From Orychophragmus violaceus (Eukaryota; Streptophyta; Magnoliopsida; Brassicales; Brassicaceae): a stretch of 64,000 nucleotides of DNA. The position numbers were made by a program, and so were the translations under genes. The notes below the pieces were generated by a model. It saw only the letters and a program-made list of their open reading frames with translations, was not told the origin of the DNA and searched no databases. The DNA is taken from contig CM058238.1 in the NCBI GenBank assembly GCA_030180135.1, positions 93,245,507 to 93,309,506 of the forward strand. Reading direction: 5' to 3'. Positions 43,311 through 55,081 of this stretch are shown one piece after another (position 1 is the stretch's first letter; each line of letters begins with the position of its first letter).

Positions 43311-46083
43311 GAGCTTAATAAGAGATGGGATTGTATCGGAGGAATGGTGAAATATTTTCTAAGCGGAGATTTTTCATGTTTATCCCGAGTACCGACTTTC
43401 TCTTTCATTGTAGGTGGTTTGTAGTAGACGCAAGTAGGGTTCGTTAGTATAAGATCGGATCAGAGGTTCGTGTGGAGGAACGATCAGAATTACCGGTGTA
43501 AACCGCGACAAAGTTAAAGGCACATTTCCGGAGAAGTCGCTGGAGACTCCATCACATCCGGACAAGCCTTGCCTCACCACCACACTAACACTGTAATTCT
43601 CACTTGCGTTAGTCGTTAGCCACTAGAGCTAGTCGGATATCTCTTCGAATGTTTGTTAATCAACCGGTCTACTCCTCTTGCCGGTCAAGCGGCGTCGACT
43701 CGCTGGTTCATTGGTTCAGGTCAACGCTCATGGTCAACTTATTTGGGTCAACTATGGTCAACCTTGGTTCAAGCTAGTGGTCAAACCTCGGGTCAAGGTC
43801 GGGTCAATGTCGGGTCAACTATGATCAAGTTCGGGTCAAAGCTCGGGTCAAAGAAAGTTAACGATTTGGGAAAGGTTCAGGGTATCATCGGGTTTAGACT
43901 TGGGTCTCGTGGTTCCGTCTTCCATCCGTCCGTCGTCACAATATCACTGCGAGTTGGCTAAAATGTTGTGTGTTTCATTTAGGTTAGAATCATATAGATC
44001 CCGGAATAATGAAACCGTATAATCATAGGAACGCATACCCGTAATTGAAATTTGTTAGAACAGTTAGGCTGATTAAATAAGTCAGGAATTAAATAAAACG
44101 ATAGGATATATACAGTTATTACTTATTGGTTGATTGAATGATCGTATCGTTGATTGATTGATTGGGTGTTGCATACATATATAAGAGAATGCTAGGAAAT
44201 ATATGCACATATATATTATATGAACATAAATAAATGAATCTATATACGAAAATTATGAGTTAAATAAAATACGGTTAAAACACATAACACACCTTAGAAT
44301 ATGATAACCGGGTTGGGTTTAGTTAGACATGGTTATCGGGTTAAAATAATTAATTGAGAATAAACTAGAATTCAGGACATTAGTAAGATTACTAATCTCA
44401 ATATGACGGATTTAGGAAATTAAAAATTAGAGTTAAAAGATATAATTTGGGGTTGAGAAGTATAGGGAGTTAGTAAACTTACTAACTCCAATCTATCGGT
44501 GAAATAATTGAATAACTAAAATTAAAGAATTTGATGAATTTATTTGGAGGCTACATGATTAGAAATTTACTAATCCCAAGATAGCAAGTTTAAATGAAGA
44601 ATCAAAGATTAATTAAACCTAAGTAATGATCTGATTGTCGATGTGATTGACACTTGATTGTAGATCTATTCTGGTGTTGGACCGGGTAGACTGTTGATTG
44701 TTTATCTACTCCGTGTTGGACTGAGTAGATTGTTGATTGTGTGATGGTTTATCTACTTCGTTGTTGGGCCGAGTATACTGTGCTAGTAGATAATTACTCC
44801 GGTATGAGACCGGGTAAGTCTGGGTGTTGATAATTATTCCGGTACGGGACCGGATATGTCGGTGTTGATGAATGGTGGTAGGACTTGCGGGACAAACTGG
44901 GTATTGGGATTGAGATGGTGCTTCTATTTGACCTTGTCGGTATTGCGTGATAGATTCCCAATGAGTGTGCTTGTTTATATAATTGTTATTAGGACTTTAT
45001 AAGGTGCATTAGATTCCGCATGTCTAGTGATGGCGTTCCGGTACTTCCTTCTCGATGGATCCTTGGGTGTTCCTGGTCAGTTCACGTACCTTCGGGTAGT
45101 GGTTCTGGTTGATGTTAACATACGGAGTGACATCAGTAGGTGTGTAGTCTGGAGATACGGGGTCGCGTCCTAGGGCCAGACTGCATGGAAACTTTTTCTA
45201 TCTAGGGATAACCTAAGTCATCCCTAGTCTTAGGAATTCGTTTTTACGTCTAGGAGTCGTGGGAGGCTTTAGTTATCGTGGTATAGCTAATTGTTCCCGT
45301 GGAATTTTACCGAGTTTTCATTTGGGGCCCATGATGTGGAGTTTACGATAGAGCCGCGTTAGTTAGATCGAGTCTAATCGAGGACATGTGTCACAATATT
45401 CTTGATTTACGTAGTTACTGTTTATTCGTACAGAATGCATGTGCGTTGTGGAGCTCATTACTTTTTGATAGAACGTGATCGGCTGTTTATTTCATTGTTT
45501 GTTATTGATTATTTTTTTCGGTTTGAGTGGGAATTTTATAGGCTGTTTAGTAGCATGTTTAGTTGGGAGCCAATTCATTGGGAAATCTTATATTACTCAT
45601 TAGACTCATTTTGTGTTTTCAGGTTTGATGATTAGCTCGGTAGACGCACTTGGAGTAGATTCGGGTTCGCCTTTGACTACAATTTGTTTTTGAATCATTT
45701 TGTTTTACTTCGGTTTTGAATTTTCAGGGTATACCCGTTAAAATGCGTTTAGAAAACCTGTAGAATTAGTAATAAAAGTAAATAATTTAAAAGATTTAAA
45801 ATAAATAAAAACGGAATTATTCCTTGATATATGTTTATTCCAAACCGAACACAACTCGTGGAAGCAGTACATGTTGAAAAGCCTTGTATCGTAGAAAAAG
45901 GTAAACAGAGTCAAAGATGGTTTGGTTCAAGCCATTGACTCAAATTGGACCGTCTCTGACTTTCGTATTGTGACGAACTCTTCTCGTTTCTCTTGCACGG
46001 GTTCGGCCGGTCATGTTCTTGTTTGATTGTTAGCCAGTCAGCTCGTCAGTTAGTGGATAACGGGAAGGGGACGTTACAAACAA

Positions 46084-46156
46084 GCTCATTATATTTTCTT
46101 CATATCCTATTTGATTTTTAGTTTCAATTATGACTAATTCTATGTTCCGAGGTTTT
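46084..46156 (-). pseudogene. Sliver of the old copia element between solo LTR and Copia-3
   Basis: 73 bp bounded by the AACAA and GTTTT duplications. It belongs to the relic on both sides. Confidence 0.6.
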
Positions 46157-46785
46157 TGTTGGAAGTTTCGGTTGATCCTGATTCAATTCTCATATTGATA
46201 TCAACCTAAACATGCATTAGATCTAGGTGTTCTTATTTAGAAACATTATGATCTCACCTTTTACCTGTTTGTTGCAGCGGAATTGATGAACAGGTCAGAG
46301 ATCAGGGAGATACACCAAGGGATGAATCCTCCAAAGGCTCACACACGCAATCACCGGAAACTGGCTGCTAGACCGAGCTGAGGGAGGCGCCAGAAAGAGA
46401 GAGAGATCGCGGCTGGGAGGCTTAGGGTTAGGGAGAAGAGACTTGGCTTTTAGACATTAAAAGCCTTCTCTTTCCCTTTTGGGCTTTTGGGCCCAATCTG
46501 ATTAAATCCCATTTAATCAGACCCATTATTCATTCTCTCTTAGTACGACAAATGCCTAGCACTTTTGTCGTACTTCTGCTATGCCTTTCAACATTATTTC
46601 CTGCTAGCTTAAGCGTGTGACCCATATGGGATCATACAATAAAGGCAATAAGTCCGAGACTTATAGATCATGAGCGGACTCTAGCAAGCCATCATGACCC
46701 CCAGTATTGTATGACTTATGTCTGATCACTGACATACTCTTACGTTATAGAGACAGTACAGAGATTGCTGGACACAATTCCAACA
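46157..46785 (-). repeat. Copia-3 3' LTR
   Basis: 629 bp; reads as identical to 53277-53905. Confidence 0.95.
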
Positions 46786-47642
46786 ATCTCCCACTTGAAC
46801 TGGAATCTCTGTATTCATAATCCCTTTCGTCTCAATATCTCGATTAGTCATAAGGCAAGATTAGTGTCATCCTTATAAAGCCTAATCTTGTTCATCGGAC
46901 TCTGATTTGATACTGACAATACAAACGACTCGGGAAAGTCCGTTTGAGCATGGCCATGCGTTTTCCAGTATTCAAATCTCCGATTGGCCTAGAGATATTC
47001 ACTCCATTTATATTGGAGGGACAAATCCCATCTTGTTCCATCACTGTAAACTACTCATTTCATGATGTACCCAAACAAGGTCCTTATAGCTATCGCATAA
47101 CGATAGCGTTAGACAATGATCAAAGTGCATCAGTCCATATGCAGCCACATGCATGCGAACTCAGGTCTAAGGACTATACTCTATAGTCGTAGTAAGAATC
47201 TCTTATGACACAGATATAAATATCCTGAAGAGTTCTTATTAGCGGGTCTTGTCCGGTCGTATGTTCCCAACATACACCTATGTACTGACTTTGATGCCGA
47301 GCATCTATGACACACTGAGACTTTGTCATAAGTCACGTACCAATCCAGTCTTACACGGTTGTTGGTGTTCCAATTTCAACAACCTTCGACTAGGGACAGG
47401 ATGATATAAAACATTTATCAAATATAGGATCTCATGATCAAGCTAAATGACTTCGATGACTCAAGATCAAATCATTTACTTCGATGACCTATAAAATGGT
47501 TCATATCATTTTGGAACGATTATTTCATCACAGTTAAAATAATCTTGAAATAATAATTTCATTAAAACATGAATAATAATGTTTTACAAGAACAAATCAA
47601 ATAACTAAAATAAAGCTCACAAAACTCCCACTCAAATTTAGA
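46786..47642 (-). other. Copia-3 3' UTR
   Basis: No gene. Strongly similar to the Copia-1 and Copia-4 3' UTRs. A short duplication around ATGACTTCGATGA/ATTTACTTCGATGA lies at 47447-47487. Confidence 0.75.
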
Positions 47643-50600
47643 TTACATTTCAATGTTTCTAATGCCTACAGCTTCAGTCAGGAACTCGAGCTTAGGCCTT
47701 GGGAGTGGCTTTGTCAACGGATCAGCGACATTATCATCTGTCGGAACTCGGCTGATCTTGACTTCCTTTCTATTAATGATGTCACGTATCAAGTGATATC
47801 TTCTTTGAACATGCTTGGATTTCTGGTGTGATCTTGGTTCCTTTGCCTGAGCTATAGCACCATTGTTGTCACAAAACAGTGCCAGAGGCTCAGCCGCATC
47901 TGGTATCACACCTAGTTCCATAATGAACTTTCGTATCCAAACAGCTTCCTTCGCTGCTTCTGAGGCGGCGATATATTCAGCTTCCGTAGTGGAATCAGCA
48001 ACGGTGTCCTGCTTGGAGCTTCTCCAACTTACTGCACCGCCATTCAGACAAAAGACATAACCGGACTGTGACCGGAAATCATCTGTGTCTGTCTGGAAAC
48101 TTGCGTCCGTGAATCCACTGACTTTAAGCACATCACTTCCACCGTACACTAAGAACTTATCCTTAGTATGTCTTAGATACTTCAAGATATTCTTTACGGC
48201 AATCCAATGGTTTTCACCTGGATTTGACTGGTATCTACTCGTCATGCTCAATGCATAAGCAACATCAGGACGAGTACAGATCATGGCATACATGACAGAT
48301 CCTATTGCAGATGCATAAGGAATATTCTTCATGCGCTCAAGCTCAGCAGCCGACGTAGGGCTCTGCTTCTTGCTTAGCGTTGTGCCATGTACCATTGGCG
48401 TGAAGCCCTTCTTGGAATCTTTCATGCTGAATCTTTGTAGGACTTTGTCAATGTATGAGTCTTGACACAAGCCTATCAGCCTCTTAGGTCTATCCCGATA
48501 GATCCTAATTCCAAGAACGTATGCGGCTTCACCCATGTCTTTCATGGAAAAACAACTTCCAAGCCAGTCCTTTACAGACTTCAGCATTGGAATGTCGTTT
48601 CCGAGAAGCAGTATGTCATCGACATACAGGATAAGAAATACAATCTTGCTCCCACTAGATTTCTTATACACGCATTGTTCTTCTTCGTTTCTAATGAAGT
48701 CAAATTGCTTGATCGCTTCATCAAAACGAAGATTCCAGCTCCTCGATGCTTGCTTCAATCCATAAATGGATTTATGAAGCTTGCATACTTTCCCAGCATT
48801 CTTTGGATCTATGTAACCGTCAGGTTGCGTCATATACACATCCTCTTCCAGAATACCATTCAGGAATGCGGTTTTCACGTCCATCTGCCAAATTTCATAA
48901 TCATGAAAAGCTGCAGTTGCTAGTAGAATCCGAATAGATTTCATCATAGCCACCGGTGAATAGGCTTCATCGTAGTCCACACCGTGAACTTGTCTGAAAC
49001 CTTTTGCCACCAACCTGGCTTTATAAATCTGGACATTTCCATCCACGTCAATCTTCTTCTTGAAGATCCATTTGCACTCGATGGCTTTTACACCAACGGG
49101 TAAGTCAACCAACGAAAAGACTTGGTTGACCGACATGGAGTCCATTTCGGAATCAGTGGCCTTGCGCCACTTAGAGGAATCTGGGCCCATCATGGCTTGA
49201 TTGAAGTTCGATGGTTCATCACCATCAATGATCAAAAGATCATGACAGTCAGTCACGAGGAATCCCTGATATCTCTCGGGTTCGTGACGGATCCTCCCGG
49301 ATCTTCGAACTTCAGGTACTACAGGTTCAGGCTCTACAATTTCTTGTAGATCCTCCTGCTGCTCTTCCTCATTAGGTTGAGCAGTATCCTGTTCATCTTG
49401 AATTTCTTCAAGCAGTACCTTACTCCCACTGTCTTTCTTAGAGAGAAACTCTCTCTCAAGAAAGTTACAATCCCGGGCAACAAAGATCTTGTTCTCGGAA
49501 CGTAGATAGAAGTAATAAGCCTTGGTTTCCCGTGGATAACCAATAAAGTAGCATTTATCAGATTTTGGTGTAAGCTTATCTGAGATTAATCTCTTTACAT
49601 AGGCTTCACAACCCCAAATTCTTAGATAAGACAGAACTGGAGCCACTCCAGTCCATAATTCATATGGTGTCTTTGCTACTGCTTTTGATGGCGCTCTGTT
49701 TAGAGTGAACACTGCTGTTAGCAGAGCATATCCCCAAAGGGATATTGGAAGGTCTGTGTGACTCATCATAGATCGAACCATATCCAATAAGGTCCGATTT
49801 CTCCTCTCAGACACACCATTCCATTGAGGTGTTCCAGGAGGAGTGAGTTGGGATACGATCCCACACTCTCTCAGATGATCACTGAATTCTTGGCTTAAGT
49901 ATTCTCCTCCTCGGTCGGACCGAAGAGCCTTAATGCTTTTGCCAAGTTGGTTCTGTACTTCATTTTGGAATTCTCTGAACTTCTCAAAAGATTCAGACTT
50001 ATGTTTCATCAAATAAACATATCCATACCTACTGAAATCATCAGTGAAGGTAATGAAGTACTGATAGTTTCCTCTTGCATTAGTGGACATTGGGCCACAC
50101 ACATCAGTGTGTATCAGGCCCAATAAGTCACTGGCCCTCTCGTTAGGTTTATTAAAGGGGGCCCGTGTCATTTTGCCCATCATGCATGATTCGCATTTCT
50201 CACATGACTCAAAGTCAAATGAGCCAAGAAGTCCATTCGAATGGAGCCTCTTGATGCGTTTCTCGCTGATGTGCCCTAAACGACAATGCCATAGAAACGT
50301 TCGGTTTTCCTCATTGGGTTTAAACCGTTTTGTATTAATGTTATAAATTGGCGCGGATTGATCGAGTATGTAAAGCCCATTCGTAAGAGGGGCAGAACCA
50401 TAGAACAAATTGTTGCGATTGAAGGAACATAATTTATTCTTAACTGAAAAATCATAACCTTCCAAATCCAACAAAGAAATTGAAATAATATTTCTGCTTA
50501 TAGCAGGTACAAAATAACAATTATTAAGTTCTAAAATCAATCCCGAAGGTAAAGACAACAAGTAAGTTCCTACAGCTAGTGCTGAAACTTTCGCTCCATT

Positions 50601-51620
50601 CCCAACTCGTAGCTCTACTTGTCCTTGCTTCAGCCTTCTACTGTTGCTGAGTGCCTGCATATTAGTACAAATATGAGCCCCACAACCAGTATCCATGACC
50701 CATGAGGTATTATCAGAAGTAGTTGTATTAACTTCTATAACAAAAATACCTGATGAAGAAGTCTCGAAAGTCTTCTTCTTTAATTCCTTTAGACCTTCCT
50801 GGAATTTCTTACAATCTCTTCTCCAATGCCCCAGTTCTTTGCAGAACCTGCACATGTCAGTAGGCCCAGCCTTGGACTTGGGCTTGGGCTTTGGCGTGTC
50901 CTTGTCCGTGACTTGGACACCCTTGGCCTTTCCCTTATCCTTAGCAGAAGACTTCTTAAACCCCTTGCCCTTTTGTACCATAAGTACATTGGGGTCCTTG
51001 GCGGTTTTCTTCAAGTTGGGCTCTGCAGTCTTGAGCATTCCGTGAAGCTCAGGTAGTGTCTTACTCAAGCCATGCATGTTAAAGTTCAGAATGAACTGAT
51101 CATAGCTTGCAGGTAAAGACTGCAGAATGATGTCGCAGGCAAGTTCCTGGCTGATTGGGCAGTCGAGTTTGTGAAGATGATCGAGATAACCCATCATCTT
51201 CAACACATGAGGACTCACTGCCGCATTCGCAGCCAACTTACAGTCCAAGAGGTTCTTAACTGTCTGGAACCTCTCGGTCCTGGCCTGCTCCTGAAAAAGC
51301 GATTTCAGGCTTGCCATGATCTCGATTGGAGACAATACACTTTCGAACTGCTTTTGCAGCTCTGGAGTCATTGTCACCAACATCAGGCAATAAACATCAT
51401 TTTCATCTGACGAATGCTTTTCCCAAGCATTGTGCAGAGTCCTGGCAGCATTGGCAAGAGGCCTCTCGGGGAGGGGATCTCGAAGGACATAATCCTTCTT
51501 CTCCTGCTTGAGGACCAGCCTCAAGTTCCTTGACCATGTCAGGAAGTTCGTTCCAGTCAGCTTCTCCTTCTCGAGAACAGACCGGATCGAGAATGTGTTT
51601 TGTGTGCTTGTAGTAGTCAT
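47643..51620 (-). CDS. Copia-3 gag-pol polyprotein
   Basis: 1325 residues, one uninterrupted frame from MTTTSTQNTFSIRSVL. Copia gag (1-240), CCHC knuckle CRFCKELGHWRRDC (about 254), protease WVMDTGCGAH (about 305), pre-integrase HCRLGHISEKR, integrase acidic residues in FTDDFSRYG, RSDRGGEY (about 565) and SERRNRT, RT QMDVKTAFLNG and YVDDILLLG (about 996), RNase H TDASF, TTEAEYIAAS (about 1207) and CDNNGA, C-terminus DPLTKPLPRPKLEF. Nearly the same as the Copia-4 product over their shared length. No missing catalytic residue. Confidence 0.97.
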   Translation of the reverse strand: MTTTSTQNTFSIRSVLEKEKLTGTNFLTWSRNLRLVLKQEKKDYVLRDPLPERPLANAARTLHNAWEKHSSDENDVYCLMLVTMTPELQKQFESVLSPIEIMASLKSLFQEQARTERFQTVKNLLDCKLAANAAVSPHVLKMMGYLDHLHKLDCPISQELACDIILQSLPASYDQFILNFNMHGLSKTLPELHGMLKTAEPNLKKTAKDPNVLMVQKGKGFKKSSAKDKGKAKGVQVTDKDTPKPKPKSKAGPTDMCRFCKELGHWRRDCKKFQEGLKELKKKTFETSSSGIFVIEVNTTTSDNTSWVMDTGCGAHICTNMQALSNSRRLKQGQVELRVGNGAKVSALAVGTYLLSLPSGLILELNNCYFVPAISRNIISISLLDLEGYDFSVKNKLCSFNRNNLFYGSAPLTNGLYILDQSAPIYNINTKRFKPNEENRTFLWHCRLGHISEKRIKRLHSNGLLGSFDFESCEKCESCMMGKMTRAPFNKPNERASDLLGLIHTDVCGPMSTNARGNYQYFITFTDDFSRYGYVYLMKHKSESFEKFREFQNEVQNQLGKSIKALRSDRGGEYLSQEFSDHLRECGIVSQLTPPGTPQWNGVSERRNRTLLDMVRSMMSHTDLPISLWGYALLTAVFTLNRAPSKAVAKTPYELWTGVAPVLSYLRIWGCEAYVKRLISDKLTPKSDKCYFIGYPRETKAYYFYLRSENKIFVARDCNFLEREFLSKKDSGSKVLLEEIQDEQDTAQPNEEEQQEDLQEIVEPEPVVPEVRRSGRIRHEPERYQGFLVTDCHDLLIIDGDEPSNFNQAMMGPDSSKWRKATDSEMDSMSVNQVFSLVDLPVGVKAIECKWIFKKKIDVDGNVQIYKARLVAKGFRQVHGVDYDEAYSPVAMMKSIRILLATAAFHDYEIWQMDVKTAFLNGILEEDVYMTQPDGYIDPKNAGKVCKLHKSIYGLKQASRSWNLRFDEAIKQFDFIRNEEEQCVYKKSSGSKIVFLILYVDDILLLGNDIPMLKSVKDWLGSCFSMKDMGEAAYVLGIRIYRDRPKRLIGLCQDSYIDKVLQRFSMKDSKKGFTPMVHGTTLSKKQSPTSAAELERMKNIPYASAIGSVMYAMICTRPDVAYALSMTSRYQSNPGENHWIAVKNILKYLRHTKDKFLVYGGSDVLKVSGFTDASFQTDTDDFRSQSGYVFCLNGGAVSWRSSKQDTVADSTTEAEYIAASEAAKEAVWIRKFIMELGVIPDAAEPLALFCDNNGAIAQAKEPRSHQKSKHVQRRYHLIRDIINRKEVKISRVPTDDNVADPLTKPLPRPKLEFLTEAVGIRNIEM

Positions 51621-53262
51621 ATCTGAAATATATAAATAAAAAGGTTATTAGTTATATGTTCAAAATGATTAATCTCGTATTAAAGTATAATCTGACTAAT
51701 CATGCATTATATTCAATAACATAAGTTACCCTCAATAGAATATAATGATTCCAAGATCCACATATAACTAAGATCAAAGTGGGCCACTGGCCGTCACCCA
51801 ACCTTAGCTTATATCGGTAAGCCCTATATCGGCTAATTATATCCGTGATATAACTCTTGGTTGTGAATCTGGGCCCGAGGCCCAATCCACCCTGATGTCT
51901 CAAGGCCCGGGACTCCCGATGGCCTAGTCAAGAAAACCGGACTATACAGTCATGTAATCATTAATGTCTGGGACTCCCAATGACATTTATGAATCACAAA
52001 CCGTCTTAACCACGCAAAAGCAGACATCCTCACACTGTAAGGCCATGAATGCAATTGAATGGGCTTTGACAGCTGACATAGCCTGGACAAGACATCCAAC
52101 GCTTGATATTGTTTGAGGTTCGTAGGTTTATTAAAATCATTCCCAAAATAGAAGATTACTATTTCGGGAAACTTTCTATTTATGGAAACCTACTATTTTT
52201 AGAAACTTTCTAAAATTGGAAACTTTCTAAAACCGGAAACTTTCTAACTTTAGAAACTTCTTTAAAATCCAAAACCCGCAAATTCAGAAAATTCTATTTT
52301 AAGAAACTTTCTAATTATAAAATTTCGGAAACATTAATTTAAAAACGACTTTATAATTTTATAAAATAGATTTTAAATTAATCTGAAGAAAGACTCAATT
52401 AACTGACCCAATTGTTTTAACTTCTTGGCCCGAGGCCTAAGAATTGTTCCATGTCCAAGACATGACCCAATTGTCCAATTAATTGACATAACCGGCCTGG
52501 TTCATTAAAACTGGTCTAACCAAGTTTTAATTACTACGATGACCACAATTGTCAACCGGTTATTTACTAAACCGGAATTTCTCAATTTATTTGGTCCAAC
52601 CAAATCAAATTAGAAATTCCTGGTTTAGGCACTAAATCCAATATTTCTTTCGACATTGGATTTCTTATTCCGGTTTAACCAGATTTAATAAAATTATTAA
52701 AATCTGTTTATTAAACCAGAACGAAGATTTTAATCAAGCTTTGAACCGAACCAGCTAACCGAACCGAACCGATTGAACCGTGAAACCCTAGCTTTCGGAT
52801 CAAGCAATGATCGTCCAGCCGCAAGCCGTCAACGATCCGAGATCGAGACGATGCGCAGGACAGCCGGGACAGCTCGGGACGGGACGGGACGGGCGGGACG
52901 GTGCACGGGACGCGCGATCGGACGATCGATCGGGACGAGCGATCGGACGCGTCGCGATGATCGATTGCGATCGATCGAATGATCCGATCCAATCCGACCA
53001 TCCCGACTGCCCGACCCGCGATCCCGTCCGTCCGACCGGCCATTCCTCTCGGCCGTAACAACCAACCGGCCAAGCCGGTCGATCACACCTTGGCCAATCA
53101 ACAAAACCCGAGTCATATAGCTCGGTTTTGTGATTCAAGTGTTTGTTCAGGATTTAATTCAGTTTCTTATGTGTTTTTCTTATCAGTAATGGATTCAAAA
53201 CACATCTAAACAGATTAAACAACCTAAACAATGAATCTAAACAAGAAATCCTAAGAACCAAT
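51621..53262 (-). other. Copia-3 5' leader with a GC-rich GATCG/TCCCG tract
   Basis: 1.6 kb between PBS and gag. The gag-proximal part is AT-rich and shared with Copia-4. About 52795-53080 is strikingly GC-rich, made of GGGAC and CGATCG words (sense strand GTCCCG, CGATCG). ORFs predicted there on several frames are arginine-rich by-products of composition. Confidence 0.7.
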
Positions 53263-53276
53263 GGCTCTGATACCAC

Positions 53277-53905
53277 TGTTGGAAGTTTCGGTTGATCCTG
53301 ATTCAATTCTCATATTGATATCAACCTAAACATGCATTAGATCTAGGTGTTCTTATTTAGAAACATTATGATCTCACCTTTTACCTGTTTGTTGCAGCGG
53401 AATTGATGAACAGGTCAGAGATCAGGGAGATACACCAAGGGATGAATCCTCCAAAGGCTCACACACGCAATCACCGGAAACTGGCTGCTAGACCGAGCTG
53501 AGGGAGGCGCCAGAAAGAGAGAGAGATCGCGGCTGGGAGGCTTAGGGTTAGGGAGAAGAGACTTGGCTTTTAGACATTAAAAGCCTTCTCTTTCCCTTTT
53601 GGGCTTTTGGGCCCAATCTGATTAAATCCCATTTAATCAGACCCATTATTCATTCTCTCTTAGTACGACAAATGCCTAGCACTTTTGTCGTACTTCTGCT
53701 ATGCCTTTCAACATTATTTCCTGCTAGCTTAAGCGTGTGACCCATATGGGATCATACAATAAAGGCAATAAGTCCGAGACTTATAGATCATGAGCGGACT
53801 CTAGCAAGCCATCATGACCCCCAGTATTGTATGACTTATGTCTGATCACTGACATACTCTTACGTTATAGAGACAGTACAGAGATTGCTGGACACAATTC
53901 CAACA
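53277..53905 (-). repeat. Copia-3 5' LTR
   Basis: 629 bp; followed on the minus strand by the iMet PBS. GTTTT duplication at 53906-53910. Confidence 0.95.
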
Positions 53906-53910
53906 GTTTT

Positions 53911-54590
53911 TTCATACCATCCAGTTCCAGTTCATGAGCTTTTAGCATGCATACAACCTCTCCAAAAATGAGCTCTTCGGTGTTTTAGGACACACATAAA
54001 GATGACTTATACGTCATGTACTTAGCTGGGAGACACATTAGAAATTATTTCACAAGATTTTTATCCTTATTACTTTTCTCCAGAGTTACAGCTTCCTGAG
54101 AAGGGAACTTAAATTGGAGCTAAAACCTGCAATAAATTCATACTCTTCCATTTTTAGATTCTCTAATCTTGATGCCAAAGATCTTTCATCGAGTTTTTTT
54201 ACCTTCTGAGTCCCTTTAAAGTATGTTTGCCGGATATCCCATGCATTTTTAGCGGTCTCATACCCTTGAATTAACTCGAATGTCTTCTTTGATTAACTGC
54301 AATGAATGGCATTAAGAGCTCTAGAGTTTTATTTGGATCTATTCGTCTCTTCCTCAGTTCATGTTTCTTCTGGTTTGAGGGTTTTTAACTTTTGTCGTCT
54401 TTGATTGTCGGGTCTTTCCATGTTTATGTGACTGCCTTCTATGTCAGTGGATCAATTGCTTTAATTAAGGACTTCTTGACTTCCAAAGATTGTAGTTTCC
54501 TAGGTCAAGAATTACTCTTGAATTGTTCGACGGTTCTTGATAGTCTTATATATTCTTCCTCAGAATTTCACCCGATTAGAGCCTACAAGT
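53911..54590 (-). pseudogene. gag remnant of the old copia element
   Basis: Minus-strand fragments with a copia gag signature: NYNLWKSR near 54480-54510, AKNAWDIRQTYFKGTQKVKKL near 54190-54265, and LENLKMEEYEF near 54150-54175. Several stops and frameshifts. Confidence 0.7.
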
Positions 54591-54607
54591 AGTATCTCTG
54601 ATACCAA

Positions 54608-55066
54608 ATGAAAATGCAAGGCCATAGACTAAGTAATTGGATAGAACGATTCAAATCTATCTTCTGAAAGCTTGCTTATTATATTGATTTTAGTGAACTT
54701 ACAAGTGACACTCAATACAATATAATCTCTCACGCAATGATCTATATTCATTCACTTGAAATTTCTCAAATCTCTCTCTCTAATGTGCTAAAACTTATAC
54801 GCAATTATAGCTACCTATTAAATACAGAATAGGTCACTCAACTAACCTAATTGAAACCCTCAAGAAAATCAGTACAAATATTTTTAAAGATAACATGAAT
54901 ATCCTAATTTTTCTAAGATTTTGGATTTCTTTAAATCATAAGTTTTTTCATCTTGATCTTCTCCAAAATGCATGTTCAGCTTAGCTACATTTCTTGGAAT
55001 GTCCACATGAACTTCAAAATACAACCTAGTCATTCCACTAACTCATAATAATTATTCTATATCATA
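54608..55066 (-). mobile_element. Probable 5' LTR of the old copia element
   Basis: On the minus strand it would run from TGATATAGAAT to GCATTTTCA, followed by TTTGGTATCAGAG, an iMet-type PBS. The other LTR was not found, so the outer edge is a guess from the TG end. Confidence 0.5.
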
Positions 55067-55081
55067 TTTGTTTGCGTCACT

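Larger units (their letters stand above)
42375..46078 (+). mobile_element. Solo LTR, 3.7 kb, with AACAA target duplication
   Basis: It starts TGTAATATCG and ends GGACGTTACA (TGTAA/TTACA ends), flanked by AACAA at 42370-42374 and 46079-46083. No PBS, purine tract or retroviral domain lies inside, so I read it as a solo LTR left by recombination. The family is unassigned, probably Ty3/gypsy given the length. Orientation comes from a TATA box at 43094-43102 followed by a GA-rich leader (about 43145-43300). Other contents: GGTCAA-rich repeats (about 43700-43860), degenerate repeats around ACCGGGTAGACTGTTGATTG (about 44660-44880), and a 3' part shared with 7248-8033. Confidence 0.85.
46157..53905 (-). 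mobile_element. Copia-3: intact, very young Ty1/copia element
   Basis: Two 629-bp LTRs (46157-46785, 53277-53905) lie within a GTTTT duplication (46152-46156 and 53906-53910). I see no difference between the LTRs on direct reading. The PBS TGGTATCAGAGCC (53263-53275) and purine tract AAGTGGGAGATT (from about 46797) are correct on the minus strand. The gag-pol ORF is intact. It is the best candidate in the window for a currently mobile element. Confidence 0.97.
40091..55066 (-). mobile_element. Old Ty1/copia element (minus), split by a solo LTR and by Copia-3
   Basis: Coding relics run in one minus-strand order: gag at 53911-54590, a CCHC region at about 42120-42260, pre-integrase region at 40797-41267 and integrase at 40282-40700. 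The gag half and the rest are separated by Copia-3 (46157-53905) and the solo LTR (42375-46078), both with target duplications. The PBS (TTTGGTATCAGAG on the minus strand, about 54596-54608) and a probable 5' LTR (54608-55066) lie at the right end. RT, RNase H and the 3' LTR were not found. Confidence 0.7.

Noticed and set aside
43653..43961. Plus-strand ORF of 102 residues in the long LTR
   Set aside because: Composed of GGTCAA repeats; no domain and no supporting start context.
46944..47186. 80-residue ORF, also present on the other strand at 62563-62805
   Set aside because: Lies in the conserved Copia 3' UTR and differs in substitutions that do not look protein-conserving; no known domain.
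52711..53138. Overlapping arginine-rich ORFs on several frames
   Set aside because: All frames are open because of the GATCG/GGGAC word composition of the Copia-3 leader; the homologous tract in Copia-4 does not preserve any protein.
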